A stretch of 64,000 bases of DNA from Cryptomeria japonica (taxonomy: Eukaryota; Streptophyta; Pinopsida; Cupressales; Cupressaceae), in the NCBI RefSeq assembly GCF_030272615.1, contig NC_081415.1, forward strand, positions 377,877,892 through 377,941,891, written 5' to 3'. The translations under genes and the position numbers were made by a program. This document shows, in pieces, positions 45,285-58,035 of the stretch (position 1 is the stretch's first letter; each line of letters opens with the position of its first letter). The notes under the pieces are model-generated. The model ran no database searches. It had not been told where the DNA came from and was given only the letters and a program-made list of their open reading frames with translations.

Positions 45285-47029
45285 CTATGTAATACAAGGG
45301 ATTTGTGGACTCACCAATCGATAATAATAGATGGCTGACCTTTAACAGTGATTGCTGATTGTTTCCTATTAGTGGCAATAGTCTCTGCCTTTTCTATATT
45401 CCTCCGATTACTTTTTACTGTATTAAGTTAAGAATTCTTTCTGATTTTCTTTCTGATTTACATTCTAATATTATTATTTGTCTGGTCAAATATATATATA
45501 TATATACTGACTGACATACATATTGCAGTTTATATTAATATTACTATTAAATTCTGCATAAGAACATTATCAGGCTTCATATATTAAGCATACATATTAA
45601 ACACATTCTCATGCACACCACCAAGAACAAGGAGGTTACTGCCTGTAACTTAATAACAGTTCTGATCTGATCTGATCAATGGTGACTTACTGAAGAGGAC
45701 TAATGTTGTGTTCTCCGATTGAGTGCTGATTCTTTGATGATTCACTCTGCCTTTTTTGTTCTATATTTATTGCTAGGTGATGCCGATATTCTGCATAGCT
45801 GTTCTTCCTTTCTTATTCCCCTTATAAGTATGTGTCCGTATTGTGCCAAGAGACTGGCTTTATGGACTGATTCAATGAAGAATGTCAATAAGATAATTCA
45901 TGGTTTCTGAATGTGTTTTTATCTGATCGTACTTGAGTGCCTGATTGAGAGGGATCAATCCCCTTCTTATACTATGCAGGTGGGGTATGATGCCTCCAAG
46001 AGACATACCCGATGACTCTTCTTAACAAATGGATGGTTATCGTAAATACCAATTAGTATTCTAATCGATTGTTACTTCTTTTGCCTTATTATGAATTGAT
46101 GTTACTTTGAGTGTTGCTTATCCCCAAACATGGCTCCTAATAGTACCACCCCTTATAATATAATGCTGCGTTTCTCTTTCGCAGCCACAAGCATGGACAA
46201 ACCACCACAACATATTAAATAATAAAGTTGTAGCTTACTAAGGAGGAGCATATATCTAATCTGCCGTACCACTACATGAAGTTATTTGGTGTGATGTGGC
46301 ATTTAAGAAGTTCTAAAGGTGGGTGATGAATTTTATGAATTTCCAAGACTTTTCAAACCTTCATTGTGGCCTTTGATATTATTAATTTATTTCATCAAAA
46401 CATTTCATGAATATCATTTAATAAATATTAATAATAATATCAAACAAACTTTAATAAATATTACTTAATTAATAATAATAGAAAAAAGCATTGATAAATA
46501 TTAATTAATTAATAATGATAAAATATTAATTAATTAATAGTAATTGCTACATTTATTTCATTTGTACATAATGAATAAATAAAATATAAAATATTTATTA
46601 ATTAATAAATAAACAATTTTAATTGCTATATTCAGGTTGTATTTCTTGATTGAATAAAAACAAAATATGATGACTAGGGATGAGGCATGATAATGAGCAC
46701 TTGATCTATTTCTAACAAAGATTTTAAAATAAAATGCAAAAGGAAAGGGCTTAGAGAGTTCTGTTCGAATCCTATTCTAATCCTAGAATGCAAGAGATAG
46801 TGAATGACTTAATGGAATCCAACTAGGTTTATCTTTGTCATACAATGAACAACTCCACTCAAACTTAGTGCAATCTTTTAAGGTAATCAATAGATATTCA
46901 GATTCATACTCACAACACTATTACCATCCATTTGATCAACATCGATGTGCAAGTAAAATCAAAGTTAAGCTTAGATCAAATTCCAGTTGACCACACAAGG
47001 CAAATTTATAATCAACAAATAGGTAGTGG
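45285..47029. other. AT-rich DNA without genes
   Basis: 45285-46300 looks like LTR-derived DNA sharing the TTCTGATCTGATCTGATCAA block with 43170. 46380-46620 is low-complexity with repeated TTAATTAATTAATA tracts. No coding sequence is supported here. Confidence 0.5.
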
Positions 47030-50000
47030 TATGGATAAAACGAATTTCATATAGATTCATTCAACAATTTCTTCATCATACTAAAAAAATACCTAAAGAA
47101 AATTTCTAAACTAAATTGAGGATTAAAGAATCATAAAAATTCAATTTTGGCAGCATCTAATTGACAATTCTCGAAAATTTCTCTTTTACAAATGAGAGGA
47201 GAAGGGGTTTAGGCTCAATCAAGGACAGCAAGGAGATGTCTTCATCTTCAAAGTAATTAATATTTCTTCTTGTAGTTCTTAGTCTGTCCTCTTGCAAAAT
47301 TTAATTGCTAGGATGATTCTTTTGAACAAATTTGGATGAAGTCTTCAAAGATGTTCTGAATGTGGTCTTACTTTGATCAATTGTAGGTGTATTTTCAGTA
47401 GTTACACCTGCTGTCCCAAATTGAATATTTGAAGGTGCATTATCAGGATGTGCATCTGCTGCCTTATGTTGAACACTTTCAGATGTATTTTCAGAATTTC
47501 CATTCGCTGTCCTATTTGTACATTTGAGGAAGATTGTTGAACAACACTTTCGACTTCATCTCCTTGGGAGCTATCATCAACATTTTGCAACTTAGCATAT
47601 TTGTCAGTGTTTTCATGAACTTTTACATTAACACTTTCAACAATCTTGTGTAATCTTTTGTTAAAACATCTATAAGCTTTACTCTTGGAAGAGTATCCTA
47701 AGAAGATACCTTCATTAGACCTGGGATCAAATTTCCCAAGATTATCTTAATCCCTCTTAATGTAACAAGGACTACCAAAAACTCTAAAATACTTAACTAA
47801 AGCAGCCTTACCTTTCCACAGTTCGTATGGTGTTTTGTTATGCTTTGCTCTAATCAACCCTCTATTTCGAATATAAACAGCAGTATGGACTGCTCTCTCC
47901 AAAAAGAATCATTCACCTTAGACTCATTCATCATGCTATGAGCCATTTCTTGGACTGATCTATTCTTCCTCAACAGCACCATTTTGTTGAGGTGTCCTAG
48001 CAGTTGAGTACTGTCTCTTTATGCCATGTTTCTCACAAAAGTTTATGAACTCATTAGATGTGAACTCTCCTCCATTGTCTGAACATAAGCATTTGATTTT
48101 CAGCTCTTTCTCATTTTCAACTAAGGCTTTAAGGCTTTAAAGCTTTAAAAGCCTTAACTTTTCAAGTGCCTCTGATTTTTCCTTAAAAATGTAACCCAAG
48201 TCATTCTTGAAAAATCATCAATTAAGAGCATAAAATACTTTTCATCTTGCAAACTTGTGGTTTTTGCAGGCCCACAAAAATCAGCATGAATCGGCCAAGA
48301 CTTGAAACTCTTCCTTGTTTGTTTGCCAAGAGTTGACATTCTTTACAAACCTTGTCTGAAGGGTTAGTGAGCTGTGGCATGCCTCTAATAGCTTCCTTTC
48401 TGCTGATTTGAACTAGACTATCAAAATTTATGTGTCCCAACCTCCTGTGCCATAGCCAAGTATCATCCAGCTGACTCAAACAACACTTTTCACTGTTGAC
48501 ATCATCAAGAATGTATAGATTGTTAGCTGCCCTATTTGCATCAACAATACGCTACCATTTTTACTAATTTCACAACAATCTGAATTGAAAACCAAACTAT
48601 GCCCTTGATCACATAACTGACTCACACTCAATAAGTTGTGTTGTAGACCTTCAACATATAAAACTTTCTCATTTGGCTGATGGGTCACCACCAAATCTCA
48701 CCTTGTTTCCATTTGTTTTCTTGAGAGTCAAAAACTTAGTTTTATCTCTAGTCATATGCCTATAGCAGCCACTGCCAACTTACCATGTCCTTTTCATTCT
48801 GTGCAATAAGAGCTGTTTGCACAATCAAAGATTCTTCTAAAACTTCTTTCTCCTTTCTCCAAACCTTAGTAAACCTCCTTTGCTTTGTCCTTTTTCTCAA
48901 CCTTCCGGTTTTGATTAGAGAAATTGGCCATACCACTTTTACAAGCTTTTGTAGTGTGACCAAAGTTATTACATTTGTAACAAAAAATATTGCAATTCCT
49001 TGAAGGAGCAAAAGAATTCCTATTCATGAATTTGAAATCATTTCTTGCAAACATTCTACAAATTATTTGTTTTGTGTCCAAAGTAATTGCAAGAGAAACG
49101 ATAACCATAAAAGAAAGAATTCTGAAACTTGGTCATATGTGCTTGCCTTGAGATGGGAGGTCTTTTGAAAGCATTATTTTTGACTTTTGAAGGTGAATCC
49201 TTTGTGCTGTTATCATTGTTCTTCTGCTGTTCTTTTGTAGACTTGGAACTTTGACCCTCTTCAAGGCCAACTCCATTTTTATCAGTAGACTGTTTTTGTG
49301 AGGTTATGATCTTGTCCAAGGACGTAACTTTTCTGATCAATCTTCTTGTGATTTAGTTGTGTCAAAGATTTATCTAACTTCCTAAGTGAAACAACTTCAG
49401 CTTCAAGTCTCTCGCAATTTTCTTCTTTAAGCTTGAGCTGACTTCTGCTGACTTCTGATTTCTTCTTCTATTTTCTTTCCTTCTTCAATCAAAATCTTCA
49501 AATCAACTATCAATTTTTTTGCATCCTCTAAGACTTGAAATATTTTGGCTTGTAGCAGCAACTTTAAGTTCTGATTTCTCTTCTTAAGCTTCGTGTTTTC
49601 ACTTAGAGAACTTATTAGCTCTTGTTCAAGATCCACTTCTCCTACTCCTCCGTCAAAATGATCTTCATCTTCTTGATTTTCAATGTTAGTTTCTTCTAGG
49701 GCCATGAATAAAATCTCATCATTTAGAGCACTTAGAGTACTTATTAGTTCTGATTTTCAGTGTTAGTTCTAATTTTTCTTCTTAAGCTTCTTGATTTCAC
49801 TTAGAGCACTTATTAGCTCTTGTTCAAGATCCACTTCTCCTTCTCCTTCGTCAAAATAATCTTCTTCTTCTTGATTTTTAGATCATTTTAGGACTCCTCA
49901 TCACTATCATCTGATGAACAACTTTCCTCCTTAGAATAGAGACTCTTTTTGAAATTCTAGGTCTTCTTTTCTTTTTCTTTGAATTTCTTTTTGTTGGACT

Positions 50001-50902
50001 TAGACTTCTTTTCATAGCTGCTGTCCTAACTTTTCTAGTATGGACATTTGGTTGCAAAATGTCCCACCTTGCTACAATTGAAACACTTGAAAGACAACTT
50101 GCCTTTATATTTACGAGAACCCCTTTTTACCTTTCTTATGAAGTGTGCCTCTTTAAAATCAAATTCTTCATAAGAGCTATCAGTTGATACATGTTCGTTA
50201 TCTTTACTTTTTTTTCAAGGCTTTAAAGGCTATCTCCCTTTTGGATGAAGAATTGGGATTTGTTCTCATCTCATAGGTTGTTAAATGCCATGAAGCTTGT
50301 CAATAGCAATCTTGTCAAGATCAGCCATCTTTTGAATTGCTGAAACTTTTGCATCAAATCTCAAAGGTAAAGACCTTGAGATTTTTTGAACTACAACATC
50401 ATCTTCACCCTTTTCACCTAGGCCCTTAAGAGAGTTTATAACTTCATCAACTCGCAAAAAAGAAGCAGCAACGTTCTCTTCTTCTCGCATTGTGAGATTT
50501 TCAAATTGCATCCTACGAGTTTGAAGTCAACTTTGTCATCTCCTTCATATGTATTTTGGAGTTTCTTCCACATGTCATGAGCTGTATCACAACGCATGAC
50601 TTTCACAAATTTGGTCTTTGATAAACCACATAAGATTGCATTCAGGGCTTTTGCATTGCTTTCAAAAGCTCTCTTCCCTTCAACATCTATAGGAAGATTT
50701 GGAGGGATTGTATAACTGGATACTATGCTGTTCCAAATATCGAAACCAAGAGACATAAGATAGGCTTGCATTCAAACACACTAGAATGCATAATTAGAGC
50801 CATTGAATAAGGGTGCTCTGTTTGTAGCAAGACCTTCAAGAGCACTCGTGTGCTATCAGGATCAATCACCAAGTTTTTAAGCCCTATTTCTGAAGGTATC
50901 TT
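47030..50902 (-). pseudogene. Ty1/Copia retrotransposon internal region (gag to integrase), decayed and truncated
   Basis: Minus strand: gag UBN2-type domain (MQAYLMSLGFDIWNSIVSSY near 50771; RMQFENLTMREEENVAASF and QKISRSLPLRFDAKV in 50281-50511). A zinc knuckle CFNCSKVGHFATKC is near 50060-50100, with knuckle-like CYKCNNFGHTTKAC near 48980. A Glu/Lys coiled coil lies at 49427-49705. GAG-pre-integrase LWHRRLGHINFDSL (48222-48479) and the integrase core follow with HADFCGPA, CSDNGGEF and PQQNGAVEE (D, D, E). The part after integrase ends with LSLIEPK-like sequence near 47215. Reverse transcriptase and RNase H are absent. Many stops and shifts are present, including an old Trp-rich gag start broken near 50800. 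Confidence 0.85.
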
Positions 50903-50914
50903 GCTTTGATACCA
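50903..50914 (-). other. Primer-binding site of the Copia element
   Basis: On the minus strand TGGTATCAAAGC differs by one base from the initiator-Met-tRNA primer site TGGTATCAGAGC. It lies two bases after an LTR end (...CTTTTCA) at 50917. Confidence 0.75.
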
Positions 50915-51263
50915 ATTGAAAAGCACATAGAAAATACTAAGAGGGGGAGGGGGTGGATCAATATTTTGAACTTTTTAATAACATGAAACCACATAAGCCA
51001 TTGAAGAGCAATCAACAAGATGCAAACACCGAATTTTATCATGGAGAACTCTTTCGGGTAAAACACCATGACACAACTTTTATTCACTGAAATTGGGCAC
51101 TAACCCAGATTACACAAGTGAGCACCAACTCACTGAGAGCACCAACTCTTCTTGAATCACGAACAACATCGATGAAGCACCCAATTTACATTTATGAGGC
51201 ACCAACCTTAGAATCGTTGGTTTTGATATGTTTCTCTTCTTTAATTCATAGAATTCTTCTTAT

Positions 51264-51407
51264 CACAACTCGTATAATTTGGTTACAAATCTATTTTAGA
51301 ACTCTCCTTTTCACAACTTCTACAATCTAGTTACAAATCTGTCATAGAACTCTCCTTTTCACAACTTCTACAATTTGATTACAAATCTATCATAGAAATC
51401 TCAACCT
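51264..51407. repeat. 48-bp tandem repeat, three copies
   Basis: Units starting CACAACT at 51264, 51312 and 51360 share TAATTTGGTTACAAATCTAT-like cores and AGAACTCTCCTTTT. They lie within the putative LTR. Confidence 0.9.
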
Positions 51408-51437
51408 CTCGGTCCTTTTAATGCTACACGCAATATA

Positions 51438-52321
51438 CTATGTTGCCTCGAGTTTCTGGGACAGGGGGACAGGTTTCCGAGACGTTTTTTTTTTCGCCGG
51501 AATATATATATGAAATTTAATCATAGCAACATAATAACATTTATAAATTAGTCTTGATTCTAATTCTAATATCATTGAATCAATGACCATTCATTGAATC
51601 ATCAGATGATAGAACTAAGAACATAGCATCAAATGAATAAAATCGAATCATCATTGAATAAGATTAAGAACATGGGATAACATCATGATCAAATTAATTA
51701 ATCAAATAAGACTTCAAATTTATTATTATAATAATTATTAAATTAATAATTTATTAATTATTAATAATTTATTAATTATTAATAATTTATTAATTATTAA
51801 TAATTTATTAATTATTAATAATTAATAATTTATAATTAATAAATAATATTATAATTTACAAATGATTAATTATTTTAAAATCATAATTATTAAATTAATA
51901 ATTTGTTAATTATTAATAATTAATAAATAATAAATATTATTATAATTTACAAACGATTAATTTTTAAAAATCAGAAAAACTTTCTTCATTGCGATCAGGG
52001 ATCCAGATTTGTAAAAAAAATTAATTGCTTTCAAAACTAAAAAATAATTATTTTTTAATTTTTTATAAAAAAAAATGTTTTTTATTGCCTTTAGCATTGG
52101 AAATGGCTAACTGTCCCTGGGACGGCTTAGGTGTCCCTTGCAATCACGGGGTCCCTATAAAAATAGTCGACCGTTTTCGAGTTTTTGGGACGGTTTCCGA
52201 AAATTTTCGAGGATCGGGGACGGCTTGGAAACGTTTCCGGCTGTCCCCAAGTACTTGAAATGGTTTTCGTTTCTGAAACTGGTGCCTTTAATTTCTGGAA
52301 ACGCGTTTCCAGGTAACACAG
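51438..52321. mobile_element. hAT-type MITE 3 (884 bp), TSD GCAATATA
   Basis: It starts CTATGTTGCCTCGAGTTTC and ends TTCCAGGTAACACAG, forming a short imperfect terminal repeat (CTRTGTTRCCT). Exact 8-bp duplications GCAATATA are at 51430-51437 and 52322-52329. GTTTCC/GGAAAC and GGGACAG/CTGTCCC motifs are repeated near both ends. The core (51720-51960) is a tandem ATTAATAATTTATTAATT array. It belongs to a different family from MITEs 1 and 2. Confidence 0.85.
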
Positions 52322-52735
52322 GCAATATATTTTGTACTCCTCTATTATGACTGAGCATCTCCATACCTTGTCTACATCACCAATCAGGATGTTTCGCTCC
52401 CTTCTTAATATCTCAAACTCATGGTACAAACGTCTATATCCAGTTTGACTCCAAAGGCATGACTTCAGCTATGAATATTCCTCGCTCGCTCAAAAAACCA
52501 GTTTCTGTTTCCGAAACGGGTGCCTTAAGGCCGGAAATACATTTATGGGTAACAGAGGCAATGTATTTTGTACTCCTCTATTATGACTGAGCATCTCCGC
52601 ACCTTGTCTGCATCACCAATTAGGATTTTTCGCTCCCTTCTTAATATCTCAAACTCATGGTACAAACGTCTATATCCAGTCTGACTCCAAAGGCATGACT
52701 TCAGCTATAAATATTCCTCGCTTGCTCAGAAAAAC
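52260..52735. repeat. 238-bp tandem duplication across the right end of MITE 3
   Basis: TTTCTGAAACTGGTGCC (52270) and TTTCCGAAACGGGTGCC (52508) start copies that each contain the MITE end, a GCAATRTA target copy and about 175 bases of flank (AGCATCTCCATACCTTGTCT, GGCATGACTTCAGCTAT). Confidence 0.88.
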
Positions 52736-53479
52736 ATTTGATACACCCACCATTATTTGAAGCACGATATATTATCCTTGAAACTCGCATACCATTATAC
52801 AAAATCATTAATTCTGCCCATACAATCCTTTGAAGTACAAGAACAATGTTATCTCCATTATGACATGATTGGGGGGCATGACAGTCTGCCCTTCCCGAGA
52901 TCTCGTCTTCAAGCAATGTCAATTTTATCCAAATCTTTTTAATGTGAGGGTTCATAAACTAGCCCTTGGAGGTTTGTCATTCTTAGGTTTTATGTAGGAT
53001 ATAACTTGCTCTTCTTGTTCAACTTTGATATTACTCAAGTTTCAAATTTGATCTAAGACATATGTTTTTGCTCTTAATTCGAGTGCGAGTTACAATCAAT
53101 AGTTGGAAAGTGGAAGGGTCTAGTTTAAGACAAGTTTTCTCTCATTTTCAAGAGATAATGACCAAGGCCCAAAAAGTTCAGTGTTACCTAGGGATGCATT
53201 TCTTGCAAAAAATCAGACGTATAATAACTCTCCCTAGGTATAATGTATATGAATACATCTGATTAAAGTAGAAATTATGAATATGAATTATATGAAGACG
53301 TGTTACAGAGGGATGTATATGAATTTATGAATTTCTACTCTCATTTGAACTCTCAATTCAACTCAATTGCTATGTATAATACATATGAAGAATGATTTAT
53401 CAATTTTATCATATGAATATTTGAAATTTCTCTATATATTTGAAATTTTCCCTATTTTTCATATAGCCGTCTCCCCTCC

Positions 53480-53550
53480 CCAAAAATGACAAAAAAAAAA
53501 AACCATCCTAGAAACCTGTCCCCTCGTCTTAGAAACTTGGGGTAACATAG
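53480..53550. repeat. Stray end of the MITE 3 family
   Basis: The reverse complement reads CCTATGTTACCCCAAGTTTC, then TAAGACGAGGGGACAGGTTTC and a poly-T run. This parallels the start of MITE 3 at 51438. The partner end was not found, so it is a fragment or one end of a larger copy. Confidence 0.55.
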
Positions 53551-54368
53551 GCAAAAGCTGATTAGGTTGGCCATGAGTCGAAGCGAGGGTGGGTCTTTAC
53601 ACATATCAAGGTGAGGATTAGAATCATGACACATCTATGACTTTAAATTGTTCTTTTCTAAATAAACTCATATCTTTTGGTTCACTTTTTTTGTTGTATT
53701 TTAGATCAACCGAAAGTAGAAATCTCACGATGATAGGAATATGTTTATAGTTATCATTGGGGTAGGCACACTGGAAACACATCCGGCATGAACCAAACAT
53801 GAGGCATACAATTAAAAACATGAAGCACATGAATATTTGCTAACACAGAGCATACACACAAATACATGTATTGTTAGATCTCTTCTCATTGACTTGAATG
53901 CAGCTATTTATTTATTTTTACCCTGTAGGTTTGTAATGTCCTGTTGTGACCTTTTTCACACATCGCCCCATTGCAAATGGGGACCCTCTCTTTTCCTGCT
54001 TTCTAGGGTTTTGTTAGTGTCCTATGACCTTTTGCTGCAGTTTCACCAAGCCTTGTCCAGTTCAGAGCATTTCAGGCCCTGACGATTGAAAGTTAGTTTT
54101 TGCAAGTTATGTGATTCCGAAATGCGAACACCACTAGAGTGCTTAGAGAGGCCAAAGGACGAAGATCGCAATTGATTTGGACGAATTTGGACAACTTTCT
54201 ATATTTAGAAAGTTTGCTTTTTTGCTTTTCCTATTTTTTTAGGAAGTTTCGTTTTTGGCATTTTTAGCCCAATCCCCGGTATGGCTATTTTTATAAAGTT
54301 TTCCCTATTTTTTAGGGATGTCTGCTTTTTGCTTGTTTGGAATGGGAACTTAGGGTTTGCACTTGCAC

Positions 54369-54671
54369 CACTGACCAGCTTCGACCGGAACTCGAAAACT
54401 CCAAGTTTCGACCTAAAAGGCTATATCCCTAGATTTTAGGCTTTTTGCTTTTTCAGGATGCAAACCTAGGGTTTACACTTGCACCACTGACCAGCTTCGA
54501 CCGAGACTCAAAAATTCCAAGTTTTGACCTAAAAAGCTAAATCCCTAGATTTTAGGCCTTTTGCTTTTTCGGGATGCAAACCTAGGGTTTACACTTGCAC
54601 CACTAACCAACTTCGATCGAAACTCGAAAATTCCAAGTTTTGACCTAAAAAGCCAAATCCCTAGATTTTAG
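54369..54671. repeat. 116-bp tandem repeat, about 2.6 copies
   Basis: Units begin CACTGACCAGCTTCGACC at 54369 and 54485 and CACTAACCAACTTCGATC at 54601. Each continues through CCCTAGATTTTAGG. Confidence 0.9.
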
Positions 54672-54984
54672 GGGGCGTGATGCCTCAGATGATCCACCTA
54701 GGCATGGATTTCAAATTTCAAGTTAATCCGGTTAAATTTGATTAAGCTGTGAAATTTTGAATTTTTTCTAAGAAATTTGGCTAAGTCTGGAATGTCATCC
54801 TGATCCTGAAATTTGACTAAGTCTGGAAAATTGGAGAATCCTCCAAAAACTAGATTTTGCATTATAAGTCCTAGAGACCTGAAACCACTCTCAAACATCC
54901 TGGCAATATATATGAAATATAACTTAAAGTATAAGAAAGAATTTAAATGTTATATTTCATATATAGTCCGACCTCTTGAGAGCC

Positions 54985-56170
54985 TCCAAAAGTCCGCCTT
55001 GAAGAGCAAAGGTCTGGAAGTCAGCCCATGTTGGAGATGTCTAAAAGTCCGCCATGTTGGGAGGTAGACCAAAAGTCCCGCCATGTTGAGAGGTGTCTAA
55101 AGCCCACCATGCATGTTGGAGAGGCTACGAAGAGGGAGCATAGAACTCCGCCCTCAAGGAGACCTTCCTAAAGTCCGCCTTGAGAGGCTTCAAAACTCCA
55201 CCATGTCTTGTGGACTCTCCAAAGTCCGCCCAAACTTGTTGGTGAAGATGGTAAGGACATCAAAACTCCGCCCAAGCATGTCAATTGGTGGTCATGCCTC
55301 TTAAACTCCGCCCTATGCCTTTTGGAGTGAGAAAAGAAGATGTGGGAGCCTTGTCCAAACTTCACCCTCCAAGCATTGAGCGTCCTTAGAAGTCCGCCCT
55401 ACCCTAGCAACATGATGGAGAGGTCTAGAAGTCCGCCTATGAGGAGCAACCTCCAAAGTCCGCCATAGGTTGGGAAGAGTTTTGAAGAGCAACCTCCAAA
55501 GTCCGCCCAAGGTCTTCAAAGTGGTGGGAGCCTAGCGTAAAGTCCGCCACACATGTTAGGGAGAGCCATGAGGAGAGGCCTCCAAAGTCCGCCATGTCTT
55601 AGGACTCTCTAAACTCCGCCACGTGGGAACCAAGTCCAAAGTCCGCCCAAGGTAAGGAGACTCATCCAAAACTCCGCCCAAGGTGCTGCTGAGTGAATGG
55701 TCTTGAAACTCCACCCTATCCTACCATGTTGGTGGCCAACCCTTCAAAGTCCGCCATGTTCTGGAAGAGGCCATGATGGCCAACACTCTAAAGTCCGCCA
55801 TGTGTGTGGGGTGCCCAAGGGGTGAAGTCCAAAGTCCGCCCTATGTTGGAGACCTATCAAAACTCCGCCCTACCCTAGCAAAATGATGCAAAGGTCTAGA
55901 AGTCCGCCCATGTTGGAGATGTCTTAGAAGTCCGCCTAGGGGGTGTGTTCCAAAGTCCGCCCTATGCCTTAGCTAAAAATTCGCCTTGATTGAGCTCTTT
56001 GCTCAAAGTCCGCCCTCCATGTTGAAGGGACCCTTTAAAACTCCGCCCAAGGAAGTAGATGCTAAGTATGATGTTGAAGAGCCTTCTCAAACTCCGCCAT
56101 GCCTTGGAGAGGTAAGGAAAGTCCGCCCAAGTTTGAGGAAGATGAAGGTAAGCCTCCAAAAGTCCGCCTA
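54985..56170 (+). repeat. TCCGCC box array (about 28 exact copies plus variants)
   Basis: A short box, AAAGTCCGCC or AAACTCCGCC, recurs about every 25-45 bases over 1.2 kb, in one orientation. Examples are 54990, 55220, 55266, 55498, 55638, 55833, 56037, 56120 and 56159. Sequence between boxes is not strictly repeated but often contains CATGTTGG, GCCCAAGG or CTATGCC. It lies about 1 kb inside the LTR start and ~2 kb upstream of the TATA box. It could bind a factor with GCC-box-like specificity; that is inference. Confidence 0.85.
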
Positions 56171-58028
56171 CACATAAAAATCGAACAGAATCAACGAAAA
56201 TACAAAGTGATGTCATGAAAATCCTTCAAGATTTTGAACTTAAATCCAAAATAGAAAGTTTTCAAAAGGAGAATATTGGAAGATTGATAAGGATTTCGAA
56301 CTTAAATCCAAAATGGAAAGTTTTTTTAAAGAGAATATTGGAAGATTAATAAATATTTCGAACTTATAGCCAAATTGGAAACTTTTGGAAGATATTTTCT
56401 TCAAATTTGGAAACATGACAACACTTTCCAAAAGAATGAAGTTAAAATTGGAAACATGATTTGGAAGATTTTAAGGGTTTCTGATTGAGGATTTAACTTT
56501 ATTTACAAATACTTCGTTGTAAACTTCATTTCTACACCAAGGAGTTCGAAAATATTAAGGAGGGCATAGTAAAATACTTTCAGTTTGGAGTTCATCTGGA
56601 GAAAGTTTTGGATATTGCTGGAAGTTGGATAAACTTTTTTGACAAAAGTTTCACAAATTTTTGGAGAAAGACAACCAGTACAAGGATGAATTATTGAATC
56701 TCTCCTGAATTTTTGAGTATTTTTGAAGGTGAAATTAAATTTATGATGCAGATTTATGTATTTTCTGAGTTTTTCCAGAGTTTGAGAAATGATTTTTAGT
56801 GAATTTGTTAGAATTTCTAAGGGAGGAAAATCGTTTTTTTGGCTAAGTATAAGAAATTTTCGGAGTTATAACACTTGGTGTTGGATTGTGATCATAGTCA
56901 TCTTGAAGGTTGGAGAATTTACATGTGAAAATCCCATTCTCATGGCTAAGTATGAAAATGAAGTGAAATTTTCCAAACACTTAGCTGTTCGTAGCCTCGA
57001 TTTTCTTTAATTGAAAGATAGATTTCTAACTTATTTTCCTTTGGTTTTACAGGTCGCAGGAGGAAATAGAAGCGGGATCATCATAGAGACTGCAGTTGGA
57101 GTTTCAAGCCAAACGAAAGATTGAGGACAAGTTCACAGGCAAGGTTCATCCGGGCGTGAAGATAGCCAAAATGTGGCTAAGTATGGGAAATGTTTCCCAA
57201 AGAAAACTCCAATTTCCTCAATTATGATGAAGGCATGTCAGGGTATCGAGAAGAAGGACATGATCACAACGAATGCTTGAACAACTTGATCCCATCATTT
57301 CATATTTGCAAGGGGGTTATCTAGAGCTTTTACCCTCCTCCCACACAACATAAATTGGCAACTGAGGGCAGGATCATCACAGAAAACACAAATGGAGTTT
57401 CGAGCCAAATTCAGAATTGAAGACGGGACCACGAGCAAGGTTCATCCGAGTATAGAGAGGGCCAAAATTTGGCTAAGTATGAGAAAAACTTCACGAGGGG
57501 ATTTCTTCTCCAAATTCAAGGCACTTGAAAGAATCTCAAGGCATCAAGAAAGAAAAGTTCTCAGACTTGGTGAAAATATCGAAAAGTTAGATAAACTTCC
57601 AACTTCATGAAGAATTTCATCTCCTGAAGGAATTAAAAAAGACAAGCTCCCAAGCAGAATCAAATGGCGACAAGAAGGAATCAAATTTCCATACTTAGAC
57701 GATTTCTTGATGCAAATTGGAGAATTCAAGAAAGACATCCAACACGTTGAGGTGGCGCCTCTTCATTTTCCAACCAATCAGATCGCTCCAAGTCAACATG
57801 TCCAGGTTCGATGAACTTGACTTATCCAGAAGCTTCTAGAAGGGCACATTTCACAATGCAACAACCTTCTATTTTCATTGATGGTTCATATTTAGCAAGA
57901 AGGACAAGTGTCCCAAATGTAATTGGTCGAGGGTAGTTAGTTTTGGGAAACCCTAATTAGGGTTTATAGCTTTCAATTTGGGCCCTTGATCACTGTTTGA
58001 TCTCGGCCATTCATTTATTCTTGAAAAC

Positions 58029-58035
58029 TATATAA
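58029..58035 (+). promoter_or_regulatory. TATA box of the giant solo LTR
   Basis: CTATATAAGGCTACC lies 0.75 kb before the LTR end, at the position equivalent to the TATA boxes of the other three LTRs. Confidence 0.6.

Larger units (their letters stand above)
50917..52883 (-). repeat. Probable 5' LTR of the Copia element, interrupted by MITE 3
   Basis: The LTR end (CA on the minus strand at 50917) is fixed by the primer-binding site. The start is less sure. I suggest TGTCATGCCCCCCAATCATG at 52883, because the same ~33-bp terminus recurs at the start of another LTR at 62576. Without the MITE (884 bp) and a 238-bp tandem duplication it would be about 0.8 kb. No matching 3' LTR was found near 47 kb. 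Confidence 0.4.
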
